Part shown: piece by piece, positions 42,763 through 52,572 of the stretch | How positions within the stretch are numbered: the stretch's first letter is position 1 | Layout: each line of letters starts with the position of its first letter | Source: Bacteroidota bacterium | Lineage (GTDB): Bacteria; Bacteroidota; Bacteroidia; Chitinophagales; Chitinophagaceae | Direction of reading: 5' to 3' | Assembly (NCBI GenBank): GCA_023428755.1 | Contig: JAEYWX010000029.1 | Span: 62,001 to 126,000 of the forward strand | DNA: 64,000 nt | Notes under the pieces: model-generated | What the model was told of the DNA's origin: nothing | What the model saw: only the letters and a program-made list of their open reading frames with translations | Databases searched by the model: none | Translations under genes and position numbers: made by a program

Positions 42763-44748
42763 ATGCGGCTAAAAAAATATCTTTTCTCCGGCGTTATTGC
42801 ATTTGCTGTGATGGGTTTGTTGCCGGCACAGGAAAAGAAAACATTTATAATTCAGGCAAACCAACCGGTGGCCGATGTGCAACCCAATATGTGGGGTGTA
42901 TTTTTCGAAGACATTAACCTTGGTGCCGATGGTGGTATTTATGCTGAACTGATCAAGAATCGTTCGTTTGAATTTTTCAAACCATTGATGGGTTGGAAGC
43001 TTGCACAAAAACCATTTGTGGAAGGTGCTGTTACGGTGCAAAACAGGCAGGGAACAAATCTTGCCAATCCAAGGTTTTTGCGTGTACAGTTGAACAATGC
43101 CAACAAAGAACAACTCAGCATCACCAATGAAGGCTTTCGTGGTATGGGGATCAAGAAAAATCTGCGTTACGATTTTTCAGTACTGTATCGTACGTCGGCA
43201 CAAAACATCAGGCTGCATGTTGAATTACTCAATTCAAAAAATGAGATCATCGGCAGTACTGCAATGGATGTAAAAGCAACCGGTGAACAGTGGAGTAAAC
43301 TTGCACAAAGTTTTCAATCAACTGATACAGCTTACAAAGGACGGTGCCGTATTTGGTTTGAAGGAACAGGTACTGTTGACATGGATATGATATCACTCTT
43401 TCCGGAAGATACCTGGATGAAAAGGCCCGGAGGTATGCGTGCCGATATGATTCAACTCCTCGCCGATATGAAGCCCGGCTTTATTCGTTTCCCCGGCGGT
43501 TGTATTGTAGAAGGTTTCGATCTTTCGAATCGTTATCAATGGAAAAAAACCATTGGCCCGATCGAAGAGCGTCAGTTAATCATGAACCGTTGGAACATTG
43601 AGTTCCCGCATCGCTCTACTCCTGATTATTTCCAGACGTTTGGTTTGGGTTTCTTCGAATATTTTCAATTGGCCGAAGATATTGGTGCAGAGCCGTTACC
43701 CATTCTCAACTGTGGGATGGCTTGCCAGTTTAATTCAGCTGAATTGGTACCGCTTGACCAAATTGATCCGTATGTGCAGGATGCATTGGACCTTGTTGAA
43801 TTTGCCAATGGTGATATCACAACTACGTGGGGAAAGAAGCGTGCAGAAATGGGACATCCTGAACCTTTTCATTTGAAGATGATTGGTATTGGTAATGAAA
43901 ACTGGGGACCACAATACCTGGAACGCCTGGCCATTTTTCAAAAAGCGTTGAAGGAAAAATACCCGGAGATCAAAATCATCACCAGTTCGGGTACAGCACC
44001 TGATGGTGATCGGTTTGATCTGCTAAATACAGCATTACGAAAAATGAATGTTGATTTTATTGATGAACATTATTACCGCAGTCCCGAATGGTTTTTATCC
44101 AATGCAAAACGATATGATGCATATCCCCGCAGCAATGTAAAAGTGTTTGCCGGTGAGTATGCTTCGCATGTAGATAAAACTTCAGGCACTACACGCAACA
44201 ATCTGCTGGCAGCCATCAGCGAAGCCGCCTTTCTTACAGGACTTGAACGCAATGCAGATGTAGTACACATGGCATCGTATGCACCGCTGTTTGCACATGT
44301 AGAAGGTTGGCAATGGGCACCTGATCTTATTTGGGTAGATAATGTGCGTGCATACGGTACACCCAACTATTACGTGCAAAAATTATTTTCACGTAACAAG
44401 GGTTCGAAGGTAGTGCCGCTTACGTTTAAAAACGAAGCAGTGGCGGGCCAGGATAGTTTGTATGCTTCTGCGGTAATGGATGAGGCCACAAATGAACTGG
44501 TGATTAAGATTGTGAATGCATCGGGCAAATCGCAAAAAGTTGATCTGTCGGTTGCAGGAGTAAAAAAGCTGGCTGCGCAAGCTGGAGTAACCATATTGCA
44601 GGGGAATGACCTCAGCATTGTTAATTCTATTGAGCAGCCACTTCGAATTGCTCCTGCAGAATCGGTGATTCCGGTTAAAGGAAAAATCATTAATTATAAT
44701 GCAACTCCCAATTCCTTTGCAGTGTTACGGATACAAATGCTGAAATAA
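42763..44748 (+). CDS. Alpha-L-arabinofuranosidase, GH51, long form with N-terminal sugar-binding domain
   Basis: 661 residues from the ATG at 42763 (a GTG one codon upstream is also possible). Signal peptide to about LLPAQ. The N-terminal region (about 25-215) is a carbohydrate-binding-like beta sandwich missing from the preceding enzyme. The barrel then carries FIRFPGGCIVEG, acid/base E379 in GIGNENWGPQ and nucleophile E465 in FAGEYASH. The two neighbouring GH51 proteins differ enough to suggest different linkages or polymers rather than a recent tandem copy. It lies between the first GH51 and galM. Confidence 0.94.
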   Translation: MRLKKYLFSGVIAFAVMGLLPAQEKKTFIIQANQPVADVQPNMWGVFFEDINLGADGGIYAELIKNRSFEFFKPLMGWKLAQKPFVEGAVTVQNRQGTNLANPRFLRVQLNNANKEQLSITNEGFRGMGIKKNLRYDFSVLYRTSAQNIRLHVELLNSKNEIIGSTAMDVKATGEQWSKLAQSFQSTDTAYKGRCRIWFEGTGTVDMDMISLFPEDTWMKRPGGMRADMIQLLADMKPGFIRFPGGCIVEGFDLSNRYQWKKTIGPIEERQLIMNRWNIEFPHRSTPDYFQTFGLGFFEYFQLAEDIGAEPLPILNCGMACQFNSAELVPLDQIDPYVQDALDLVEFANGDITTTWGKKRAEMGHPEPFHLKMIGIGNENWGPQYLERLAIFQKALKEKYPEIKIITSSGTAPDGDRFDLLNTALRKMNVDFIDEHYYRSPEWFLSNAKRYDAYPRSNVKVFAGEYASHVDKTSGTTRNNLLAAISEAAFLTGLERNADVVHMASYAPLFAHVEGWQWAPDLIWVDNVRAYGTPNYYVQKLFSRNKGSKVVPLTFKNEAVAGQDSLYASAVMDEATNELVIKIVNASGKSQKVDLSVAGVKKLAAQAGVTILQGNDLSIVNSIEQPLRIAPAESVIPVKGKIINYNATPNSFAVLRIQMLK

Positions 44749-44791
44749 TGAACAGTTTGTCTATCATAAAAAAATAAAAACCAAATAAATC

Positions 44792-45919
44792 ATGCGTTTG
44801 AAACATGTAGTTTTATTGTTTACAATTGCCACGGCCGTGCTCGCCGCCTGCGAAAACGGCAGTAAACAAACCAACCAACCAATGAACGAAAAAATTACAA
44901 AAGAAAGCTGGGGCGAAGCCGACGGCAAGCCCGTTGATCTCTACACATTAACCAATGCAAATGGTGTACAGGTTAAGATCACTACCTATGGCGGTATCGT
45001 TACTTCATGGATCACGCCTGACAAAACCGGTAACAAGAGTAATGTAGTGTTAGGTTTCGATAGTTTAAGTGGTTATTTAACACCGCCTCCTTACTTCGGT
45101 GCAATCATCGGCCGCTATGGCAACCGTATTGCAAAAGGAACATTTAAAATTGATACAGCAATGTACCAGTTGGCAACAAATAATGGGGCGAACCATTTGC
45201 ATGGTGGTAACAAAGGTTATGATAAAGTAGTGTGGGATGCAACACCCGCCGACAGTACCGCTTCATTAACGCTTACCTATTTAAGTAAAGATGGGGAAGA
45301 AGGTTATCCCGGTAATCTCAACATCACTGTTGTTTACACATTGACGGATGAGAATGAATTACTGATCGAATACATAGCTGAAACAGATAAAACAACGGTA
45401 GTGAACCTCACCAATCATAGTTATTTCAATTTAACAGGTGATGTTAACAATACCATCCTTGATCATCAACTGCAAATCAATGCAGATAAATATACTCCTG
45501 TTGATGCAGGCTTAATTCCAACCGGCGAATTGAAAGATGTAAAAGGAACGCCGTTCGACTTTTTACAACCACATAAAATTGGTGAACGCATTGTTGCTGT
45601 TGAAGGTGGTTACGATCACAACTTTGTATTAACACGTACAGGAAGCGATCTTGAACTGGTTGCTACTTTATCGGATTCTGTAAGCGGTCGTAAGTTGGAA
45701 GTATTCACAACTGAACCCGGTCTGCAGTTTTACTCAGGTAACTTTTTAGATGGTTCTCTCAAAACAAGTGATGGCAAAGCGATTAATCTCCGTACCGGTC
45801 TTTGTTTGGAAACACAGCATTTCCCTGATTCGCCCAACCAGCCATCATTTCCATCAACCTTATTAAAGCCGGGTGAAAAATATCATACCGTAACCAAGTA
45901 CAAAATTTCCGTTAACTGA
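44792..45919 (+). CDS. galM: Aldose 1-epimerase (mutarotase), lipoprotein
   Basis: 375 residues. The lipoprotein signal ends in LAAC, so the enzyme works outside the inner membrane, unlike cytosolic GalM. It interconverts alpha and beta anomers of free sugars such as arabinose or galactose. Catalytic region signatures: GRYGNRIAKG, NHLHGGNKGYD, the general-acid His in NLTNHSYFNLTG and the base Glu in LCLETQHFPDSPNQ. Its place between the arabinosidases and araB suggests it presents the correct anomer to the symporter. Confidence 0.95.
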   Translation: MRLKHVVLLFTIATAVLAACENGSKQTNQPMNEKITKESWGEADGKPVDLYTLTNANGVQVKITTYGGIVTSWITPDKTGNKSNVVLGFDSLSGYLTPPPYFGAIIGRYGNRIAKGTFKIDTAMYQLATNNGANHLHGGNKGYDKVVWDATPADSTASLTLTYLSKDGEEGYPGNLNITVVYTLTDENELLIEYIAETDKTTVVNLTNHSYFNLTGDVNNTILDHQLQINADKYTPVDAGLIPTGELKDVKGTPFDFLQPHKIGERIVAVEGGYDHNFVLTRTGSDLELVATLSDSVSGRKLEVFTTEPGLQFYSGNFLDGSLKTSDGKAINLRTGLCLETQHFPDSPNQPSFPSTLLKPGEKYHTVTKYKISVN

Positions 45920-45936
45920 TTTTATAAAGTGAATGT

Positions 45937-47616
45937 ATGAGTAGTGAAGCGTCTTATGTAATTGGTGTTGACTACGGATCAGATTCTGTACGAACCATTA
46001 TTGTGAATACAGCCAATGGTGAAGAACTTGCTTCATCGGTGTTTTATTATCCCCGCTGGAAAAAGCAGTTGTACTGCAATATGAACGAAAACCAGTTTCG
46101 TCAGCATCCGTTGGATTATGTGGAAGGACTGGAAGCAACCATTAAAGAATGTGTGGCGAAGGTTGGAGCTGATGTAGCTTCAAAAGTGAAAGCACTTTCT
46201 GTTGATACAACAGGATCAACTCCTGTTGCAGTGGATAAAACAGGAACACCATTGGCATTAACACCCGGTTTTGAAGAAAATCCCAACGCCATGTTTGTGT
46301 TGTGGAAAGATCATACCGGTGTGGGTGAAGCAGCAGAGATCAATGCACATGCTGAAAAGTTTGAGACCAATTACCTGCAATTCGTCGGTGGTATTTATTC
46401 AAGCGAATGGTTCTGGGCAAAACTGTTGCGTGTATTACGGGCAGATGAAAAAGTGCGTAACAGCATTTATTCTTTTGTAGAACATTGCGATTGGATTCCT
46501 TTTTTATTATCGGGAGGAACGGATGTGCATCAAATGAAACGTGGTGTATGTTCTGCGGGTCATAAAATATTATGGGCAAAAGAGTGGGGCGGGTTACCTC
46601 CCAATGAATTTTTTGCTTCATTAGATCCATTGCTTGATGGCTTTACGGATCGTTTGTTCAAAGACACATATCCTGCTGATCAACCAGTAGGAACAATCAC
46701 AAAAGAATGGGCAACCCGTTTAGGTTTGCCTGAAACAACTATGATTGGTGTGGGTGCTTACGATGCTCATATGGGTGCAGTTGGCGGACAGATTGAACCC
46801 TATTACTTAAGCAAAGTAATGGGTACATCAACTTGTGATATGATGGTAGCACCGGTGCAAGATGTGGAAGGAAAATTGATCAAAGGAATTTGCGGACAAG
46901 TGCCCGGCTCCGTTATTCCCGGTATGATCGGTTTAGAAGCTGGTCAATCTGCATTTGGTGATGCATACGCCTGGTACAAACGTTTACTCACCTGGCCATT
47001 GCAACAGATCTTATTGCAATCAACATTGGTTGATGATGCAACAAAAGCAAAACTCATTGCTGAAACAGAAGATGCGATCATTCCGCAACTAAGCAAGCTG
47101 GCAGCACAATTAGAAATAGATGAATACAGTGAACTGGCGGTTGATTGGTTCAATGGAAGAAGAACACCTGATGCCAATCAATTCCTCACCGCATCTATTA
47201 CCGGGCTTGATTTAGGAACTGATGCAGTGCGAATGTTCAGAGCAGTGGTGGAAGCAACTTGTTTTGGAGCGAAAGCAATTGTTGAACGTTTTGTTGAGCA
47301 GGGTATTTCTGTGAAAGGATTAATTGGTTTGGGTGGAGTGGCAAAAAAATCACCGTTCATTATGCAAATGATGGCGGATGTAATGAACATGCCCATTAAA
47401 ATTCATAAGAGTGAACAAACCTGTGCATTAGGTGCAGCGATGTTTGCAGCAACTGTTGGCGGTGTGTATAATAAAGTAGAAGATGCGATGCAGGCGATGG
47501 GACAGGGCTTTGATGCAGAATATCATCCCAATGCAGATCGTGCAGCGGTTTACCGTCGCCGTTATGAAAAATATAAAGAAGTGGGAGCGTTTATGGAAAA
47601 GCAAACCAAACAATAA
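45937..47616 (+). CDS. araB: L-ribulokinase
   Basis: 559-residue cytosolic FGGY-family kinase that phosphorylates L-ribulose to L-ribulose 5-phosphate, second step of arabinose breakdown. The N-terminal phosphate-binding strand IGVDYGSDSVRTI and the ribulokinase-specific middle with GTSTCDMMVAP are present. So is the C-terminal FGGY segment (LIGLGGVAKKSPFIMQMMADVMNMPI, CALGAAMFAA). Length fits AraB. It is followed after 30 bases by araD, then araA, the usual Bacteroidota order. Confidence 0.96.
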   Translation: MSSEASYVIGVDYGSDSVRTIIVNTANGEELASSVFYYPRWKKQLYCNMNENQFRQHPLDYVEGLEATIKECVAKVGADVASKVKALSVDTTGSTPVAVDKTGTPLALTPGFEENPNAMFVLWKDHTGVGEAAEINAHAEKFETNYLQFVGGIYSSEWFWAKLLRVLRADEKVRNSIYSFVEHCDWIPFLLSGGTDVHQMKRGVCSAGHKILWAKEWGGLPPNEFFASLDPLLDGFTDRLFKDTYPADQPVGTITKEWATRLGLPETTMIGVGAYDAHMGAVGGQIEPYYLSKVMGTSTCDMMVAPVQDVEGKLIKGICGQVPGSVIPGMIGLEAGQSAFGDAYAWYKRLLTWPLQQILLQSTLVDDATKAKLIAETEDAIIPQLSKLAAQLEIDEYSELAVDWFNGRRTPDANQFLTASITGLDLGTDAVRMFRAVVEATCFGAKAIVERFVEQGISVKGLIGLGGVAKKSPFIMQMMADVMNMPIKIHKSEQTCALGAAMFAATVGGVYNKVEDAMQAMGQGFDAEYHPNADRAAVYRRRYEKYKEVGAFMEKQTKQ

Positions 47617-47646
47617 ATGCGCTCAGCTTCAATAACAATATAATTT

Positions 47647-48345
47647 ATGAGTAAGTATCGTCACATACAGGAAGAAGCATATGAAGCAAATATGCAGTTA
47701 CCGAAACTGGGATTGGTATTGTTTACATTCGGTAACGTAAGTGCTGTTGACAGAAATTTAGGCGTATTCGCTATTAAACCAAGTGGGGTTCCTTACGAAG
47801 AGCTCAGTCCAGATAAAATGGTGATCGTTGATTTTGATGCCAACACAGTTGAAGGTTCTTATCGCCCTTCATCTGATACCAAAACACATGCAGTGTTGTA
47901 CAAACATTGGGAAAAGATCGGCGGTATTGTTCACACACATTCAACGTATGCAACAGCATGGGCACAATCGCAACGGGATATTCCCATCTTCGGCACAACG
48001 CATGCCGATTATAACACCGTTGATATCCCTTGCGCTGCTCCCATGAGCGATGACATGATCAAAGGCAATTACGAATACGAAACAGGTTTTCAGATCATCA
48101 ATTGTTTTAAAGACCGTGGATTAAGTTATGAAGAAGTGGAAATGATCTTAGTGGGCAATCATGCACCATTCACCTGGGGTAAGAATGCAAACAAAGCAGT
48201 ACACAATAGTGCGGTGCTGGAGTTTATTGCTCAAACTGCATTGTTGACTGAGCAAATCAATCCCAATGCTCCACGGTTAAAAGATTCGATCCGTCAAAAA
48301 CATTTCGAACGTAAACACGGTCCGGATAGTTATTACGGACAATAA
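47647..48345 (+). CDS. araD: L-ribulose-5-phosphate 4-epimerase
   Basis: 232-residue cytosolic class II aldolase-fold enzyme that converts L-ribulose 5-phosphate into D-xylulose 5-phosphate, which enters the pentose phosphate pathway. Zinc-binding and active-site motifs are visible: GNVSAVDRN, KPSGVPYEEL, the HTHSTYAT pair of His, and VGNHAPFTWG with the third His. Length and end (KHGPDSYYGQ) are typical. A CCCC/GGGG hairpin repeat lies between it and araA. Confidence 0.96.
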   Translation: MSKYRHIQEEAYEANMQLPKLGLVLFTFGNVSAVDRNLGVFAIKPSGVPYEELSPDKMVIVDFDANTVEGSYRPSSDTKTHAVLYKHWEKIGGIVHTHSTYATAWAQSQRDIPIFGTTHADYNTVDIPCAAPMSDDMIKGNYEYETGFQIINCFKDRGLSYEEVEMILVGNHAPFTWGKNANKAVHNSAVLEFIAQTALLTEQINPNAPRLKDSIRQKHFERKHGPDSYYGQ

Positions 48346-48348
48346 AAG

Positions 48349-48371
48349 CCCCCATCCCCTAAAGGGGAGTG
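48349..48371. repeat. CCCCTAAAGGGG hairpin repeat between araD and araA
   Basis: CCCC (48356-48359) pairs with GGGG (48364-48367) around TAAA, inside the longer word CCCCCATCCCCTAAAGGGGA. This word type is a dispersed intergenic repeat in many Bacteroidota. Here it sits inside the operon, 42 bases before the araA start. Confidence 0.55.
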
Positions 48372-48412
48372 AAGAAGCAAATATTCAATTGATCACAGAT
48401 ATAATTATAAAA

Positions 48413-49903
48413 ATGAAAGCATTTAAAAATTTAGAAGTTTGGTTTGTTACAGGCAGCCAGGACCTGTACGGTGAAGAAACATTAAAACAAGTGGCAGCAC
48501 ACTCACAGGAAATTGCAGGTTCGCTCAACGATGCCGCCGTTATTCCTGTAAACGTTGTGTTTAAACCAACCGTCAAGTCATCCGAAGAAATATATGCCAT
48601 CTGCGCTGAAGCAAATGCAGCAAAGAATTGTATCGGCATCATTACGTGGATGCATACATTTTCACCGGCAAAAATGTGGATCAGGGGATTGAACATCCTC
48701 CACAAGCCATTGCTTCATTTGCATACACAATTCAACCGTGATATTCCATGGAGTGAAATTGATATGGATTTCATGAACCTCAACCAGAGTGCACATGGCG
48801 ACAGAGAATTTGGTTTCATTATGAGCCGCATGAAGTTGAAGCGTAAAGTAGTGGTTGGTCATTGGCAGGATCCGAATGTATTGGATCGCATTAACGTATG
48901 GGCAAGAGCGGCTGCAGGCTGGCACGATTCGCAAGGTGCACGTATTGTTCGTTTTGGTGATAACATGCGTTATGTTGCCGTAACCGATGGTGATAAAGTG
49001 GAAGCTGAAATGAAATTCGGTTACAGTGTGAATACACATGGCATTGGCGATCTCGTAAAAGTGATCAATGAAGTAAGTGATGCCGATGTTGACAAACTCA
49101 CACAGGAATATTTTGATACCTACAATGTAGTTGCTTCGTTAAAGAAAGATGGCAACCAATATCAATCGCTGCGTGATGCTGCACGCATTGAATTAGGTAT
49201 GCTGTATTTTCTTGAGCAGGGAAATTACAAAGCATACAGCGATACATTTGAAGACCTGCATGGCATGAAACAGCTGCCGGGTATTGCTTCACAACGTTTG
49301 ATGGGTAAGGGTTATGGCTTTGCAGGTGAAGGTGATTGGAAAACAGCAGCGTTGGTACGCACCATGAAAGTGATGGGCACCGGTTTAAAAGGTGGTAACA
49401 GTTTCATGGAAGATTATACCTATCACTTCGATCCTGCGAACCCGTTAGTGCTTGGTTCGCACATGCTTGAAATTTGCGAAAGCATTGCTGATGGAAAACC
49501 AAGTTGCGAAATTCATCCGCTGGGTATTGGTGGCAAAGAAGATCCCGTACGCCTGGTATTTAATGTTGCGGCAGGTCCTGCCATCAATGCATCGGTTGTT
49601 GATATGGGTAACCGCTTCCGAATGTTAGTTAACGAAGTGGAAGCCGTGGCACCCGTTGCTGATCTTCCAAAACTTCCGGTTGCACGTGTATTGTGGAAAC
49701 CCTATCCAAACATGAACGATGGTTGTGCTGCGTGGATATTGGCTGGTGGCGCACATCATACAGGTTACAGTCAGAATCTTACTGCTGAGCACATGGAAGA
49801 TTTTGCAGAGATGGCTGGCATCGAGTATGTGCGTATTGGAAAGCAGACCGACCTCTATCAGTTCAAAAATGAACTGCGCTGGAATCAAGTTTTCTATAAG
49901 TAG
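48413..49903 (+). CDS. araA: L-arabinose isomerase
   Basis: 496 residues from the ATG at 48413 (the frame opens at 48389, but MKAFKNLEVWFVTGSQ is the family start). First step of intracellular arabinose use: L-arabinose to L-ribulose, metal-dependent. Motifs include FVTGSQDLYGEETL, THSF-like MHTFSPAKMW, FGDNMRYVAVTDGDK, and the metal-binding His/Glu region EGDWKTAALVR and GSHMLEICES. Full length with no break. Follows araD and precedes the symporter gene. Confidence 0.96.
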   Translation: MKAFKNLEVWFVTGSQDLYGEETLKQVAAHSQEIAGSLNDAAVIPVNVVFKPTVKSSEEIYAICAEANAAKNCIGIITWMHTFSPAKMWIRGLNILHKPLLHLHTQFNRDIPWSEIDMDFMNLNQSAHGDREFGFIMSRMKLKRKVVVGHWQDPNVLDRINVWARAAAGWHDSQGARIVRFGDNMRYVAVTDGDKVEAEMKFGYSVNTHGIGDLVKVINEVSDADVDKLTQEYFDTYNVVASLKKDGNQYQSLRDAARIELGMLYFLEQGNYKAYSDTFEDLHGMKQLPGIASQRLMGKGYGFAGEGDWKTAALVRTMKVMGTGLKGGNSFMEDYTYHFDPANPLVLGSHMLEICESIADGKPSCEIHPLGIGGKEDPVRLVFNVAAGPAINASVVDMGNRFRMLVNEVEAVAPVADLPKLPVARVLWKPYPNMNDGCAAWILAGGAHHTGYSQNLTAEHMEDFAEMAGIEYVRIGKQTDLYQFKNELRWNQVFYK

Positions 49904-49980
49904 ACCATTCAATTGTTTTTATTCATAGATTTAATTCTTTTAAATAGCCATCCAATTTTTTCAAAACGTAAAACTTGCTA

Positions 49981-51720
49981 ATGAACAGTTTATCAGGCTT
50001 AGACATCCTCATCTTCGTGTTTTATTTTATCCTCGTTGCCGGTTATGGTTACTGGGTGTACAATAAAAAGAAGAAAGCCACCATCTCCGCATCACATGAT
50101 TACTTTTTAGCTGAAGGTTCACTCACATGGTGGGCAATTGGTGCATCGTTAATTGCATCCAATATTTCGGCTGAGCAATTTATCGGCATGAGTGGTAACG
50201 GTTATTTTGTAGGTATTGCAGTAGCAGCTTACGAATGGATAGCTGCATTAGCACTGATCATTATTGCAGTTTGGTTTATGCCGGTGTATCTGAAAAATAA
50301 GATCTACACCATGCCTCAGTTTTTGAAAACGAGGTATAATGAAACCGTATCGCTGATCATGGCTATTTTCTGGTTGCTGCTGTATGTGTTTGTAAACCTT
50401 ACTTCTATTTTGTATTTAGGCGCTATCGCAATCAGTGGTTTGATCGGGCCGGAATATTTGCATACCGTAATGATTGCCCTGGCTGTATTCTCACTCATCA
50501 TTACATTGGGTGGTATGAAGGTGATCGGTTATACAGATGTAATACAGGTAGCGGTATTGATCATTGGTGGGTTTGCAACTATTTATTTTGCATTGACCAT
50601 CGTAAGTGAAAAATTTGGATTAGGAAAAGATGCCATTGCAGGTTTTAAAACATTGATGACACAGGCACCGGATCACTTCCATATGATCCTCAAAAAACCA
50701 ACAGAAGCTTCATCGCAGGAAGATATTAACAAGTATCTCATTTTGCCTGGTATTGCAATGTATTTTGCCGGTCAATGGATCGTGAACCTGAATTACTGGG
50801 GTTGTAACCAATATATCACACAACGTGCATTGGGTGCCGATTTAGATACTGCACGTAAAGGAATTTTATTTGCAGGATTTTTGAAATTACTTATGCCCAT
50901 CATTGTAATGTTGCCGGGTATTGCTGCATACGTGTTACATCAAAACGGACACTTACAGGAATTAAGAGGAATGGATGATGCCTACTCTGCCATTCTAGGC
51001 TTCTTACCATCTGGCTTAAAAGGATTGGCAATTGCTGCGTTAACAGCTGCAATCGTGGCATCACTTGCCGGTAAGCTGAACAGTATCGGCACCATCTTTA
51101 CATTGGATATTTACATGAAGTATTTTAAAAAGAAACCGGCTGCAGATGCGGCATCGTTACCTGCCGGAAATTACAACACCGGCGATGAGAAGCAAATGGT
51201 GTGGATAGGACGCATGGCTGCATTTGTTTCTATTTTAATTGCAGTTGTTTTTGAATGGCAGGATATGTTAGGTATTGGTGGTAAAGGTGGATTTACATTT
51301 ATACAGGAGTACACCGGCTTTATCAGCCCGGGTGTATTTGCCATGTTCATCCTTGGTATGTTCTGGAAACGTACAACCGGCACTGCGGCAGTAGCAGGTT
51401 TAATTACAGGGTTGGCAATGTCGATCTTCTTTAAATTAGGTGCTGTGCCGTTATTTGGTCATGAAACACTGCTTTATACTGCGTTTCAAACGCCAAATGA
51501 AAAAGGAGAATTGGTGTACCAGATTCCGTTCCTCATTAATATGGGCTGGGCTTTCTTCTTTACAATGGCTGTGATGATCGCTATCAGTTTGGGTGGTCCG
51601 AAAGTGAATCCGAAGGCATTTGAATTAGATAAGGAAATGTTTAAGCTCAAGCCCTCTATTATTGTGATGATCGTATGTACATTGTTTATCCTTGCTGCAT
51701 TGTATGTGAAGTTCTGGTAA
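49981..51720 (+). CDS. araT: Sodium/sugar symporter, SSS family (probable arabinose transporter)
   Basis: 579 residues from the ATG at 49981 with about 14 membrane helices. It belongs to the solute:sodium symporter family, shown by WWAIGASLIASNISAEQFIGMSGNGY (sodium-site helix) and GLAIAALTAAIVASLAGKLNS. Its place directly after araA, in the same order as in characterised Bacteroides arabinose operons, makes arabinose the likely substrate, though the sequence alone does not prove it. A strong terminator after the gene marks the end of the operon. Confidence 0.9.
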   Translation: MNSLSGLDILIFVFYFILVAGYGYWVYNKKKKATISASHDYFLAEGSLTWWAIGASLIASNISAEQFIGMSGNGYFVGIAVAAYEWIAALALIIIAVWFMPVYLKNKIYTMPQFLKTRYNETVSLIMAIFWLLLYVFVNLTSILYLGAIAISGLIGPEYLHTVMIALAVFSLIITLGGMKVIGYTDVIQVAVLIIGGFATIYFALTIVSEKFGLGKDAIAGFKTLMTQAPDHFHMILKKPTEASSQEDINKYLILPGIAMYFAGQWIVNLNYWGCNQYITQRALGADLDTARKGILFAGFLKLLMPIIVMLPGIAAYVLHQNGHLQELRGMDDAYSAILGFLPSGLKGLAIAALTAAIVASLAGKLNSIGTIFTLDIYMKYFKKKPAADAASLPAGNYNTGDEKQMVWIGRMAAFVSILIAVVFEWQDMLGIGGKGGFTFIQEYTGFISPGVFAMFILGMFWKRTTGTAAVAGLITGLAMSIFFKLGAVPLFGHETLLYTAFQTPNEKGELVYQIPFLINMGWAFFFTMAVMIAISLGGPKVNPKAFELDKEMFKLKPSIIVMIVCTLFILAALYVKFW

Positions 51721-51747
51721 AAGAGCATAGCAGTATTTTATAGTTAT

Positions 51748-51799
51748 CGATCGCTCATGTAAAAATCTTTTGTTGATTTGCATGGGCGATCGTTTTTTT
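51748..51799 (+). terminator. Intrinsic terminator at the end of the arabinose operon
   Basis: A 12-bp stem (51748-51759 with 51781-51792, one G-T pair), 21-nt loop, then seven T (51793-51799). Strong form. Confidence 0.85.
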
Positions 51800-51826
51800 G
51801 GTATATAGACTGAAAAATATAAAAGA

Positions 51827-52483
51827 ATGGGTGGAACGAAAACGTTTTTATTTGATTTGAATGGAACAATGATCGATGATATGCACTATCATATCAAAGC
51901 ATGGCATGGTATCCTCAACGGGCTGGGTGCAAATATCTCGATGGAACGAATGAAAGAAGAATGTTATGGCAAAAACGATGAGTTGCTGGAGCGTATGTTT
52001 CCGGGTCGTTTCAGTGAAGATGAAAAACGGGAAATGAGTTTTGAAAAAGAACGTCATTACCAGGTTGCATTTAAACCGCATTTGAAATTGTTACCCGGCC
52101 TGGATGCATTTCTGGAAAAGGCAAATCAGCAAGCAATTAAAATGGCGATTGGTTCCGCTGCCATTATGTTCAATATTGATTTTGTATTGGATAATCTGCA
52201 TATCCGTCATTATTTTTCAGCACTCGTAAGTGCCGATGATGTAGCCGTAAGCAAGCCTGATCCCGAAACGTTTTTAACCTGTGCTGAACGTTTGCATGTA
52301 GAACCTGTCAATTGTATCGTGTTTGAAGATTCGCCCAAAGGAGTGGAAAGTGCAAAGCGTGCAGGCATGAAAGCGGTTGTACTTACAACCTTACATGAAG
52401 CACATGAATTTGATGGTTTGGATCATGTATTGATGTGCGTGAAGGATTTTACCGATCCACAACTGGATACATTGTTTACCTGA
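51827..52483 (+). CDS. HAD-superfamily hydrolase, beta-phosphoglucomutase-like, altered motif I
   Basis: 218 residues. HAD core with alpha-helical cap: motif I FDLNGT (nucleophile D10, position +2 is Asn12 instead of Asp), motif II GSAA, motif III K in SKPDPETF, and motif IV FEDSPKGVESAKRAGM. In this family the +2 Asp is the general acid/base, so Asn there may slow turnover or change specificity. The rest looks functional. Located just after the arabinose terminator, before the pirin gene, it may clear sugar-phosphate side products, but this is inference. Confidence 0.85.
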   Translation: MGGTKTFLFDLNGTMIDDMHYHIKAWHGILNGLGANISMERMKEECYGKNDELLERMFPGRFSEDEKREMSFEKERHYQVAFKPHLKLLPGLDAFLEKANQQAIKMAIGSAAIMFNIDFVLDNLHIRHYFSALVSADDVAVSKPDPETFLTCAERLHVEPVNCIVFEDSPKGVESAKRAGMKAVVLTTLHEAHEFDGLDHVLMCVKDFTDPQLDTLFT

Positions 52484-52572
52484 AACAAAACCGCCAAACA
52501 GAAAGTTGAAAACCTTCCTTACATTTAAGGGAGTAAATCGTGTTTTGTTCTGTCATCATTAAAAATACCTAT

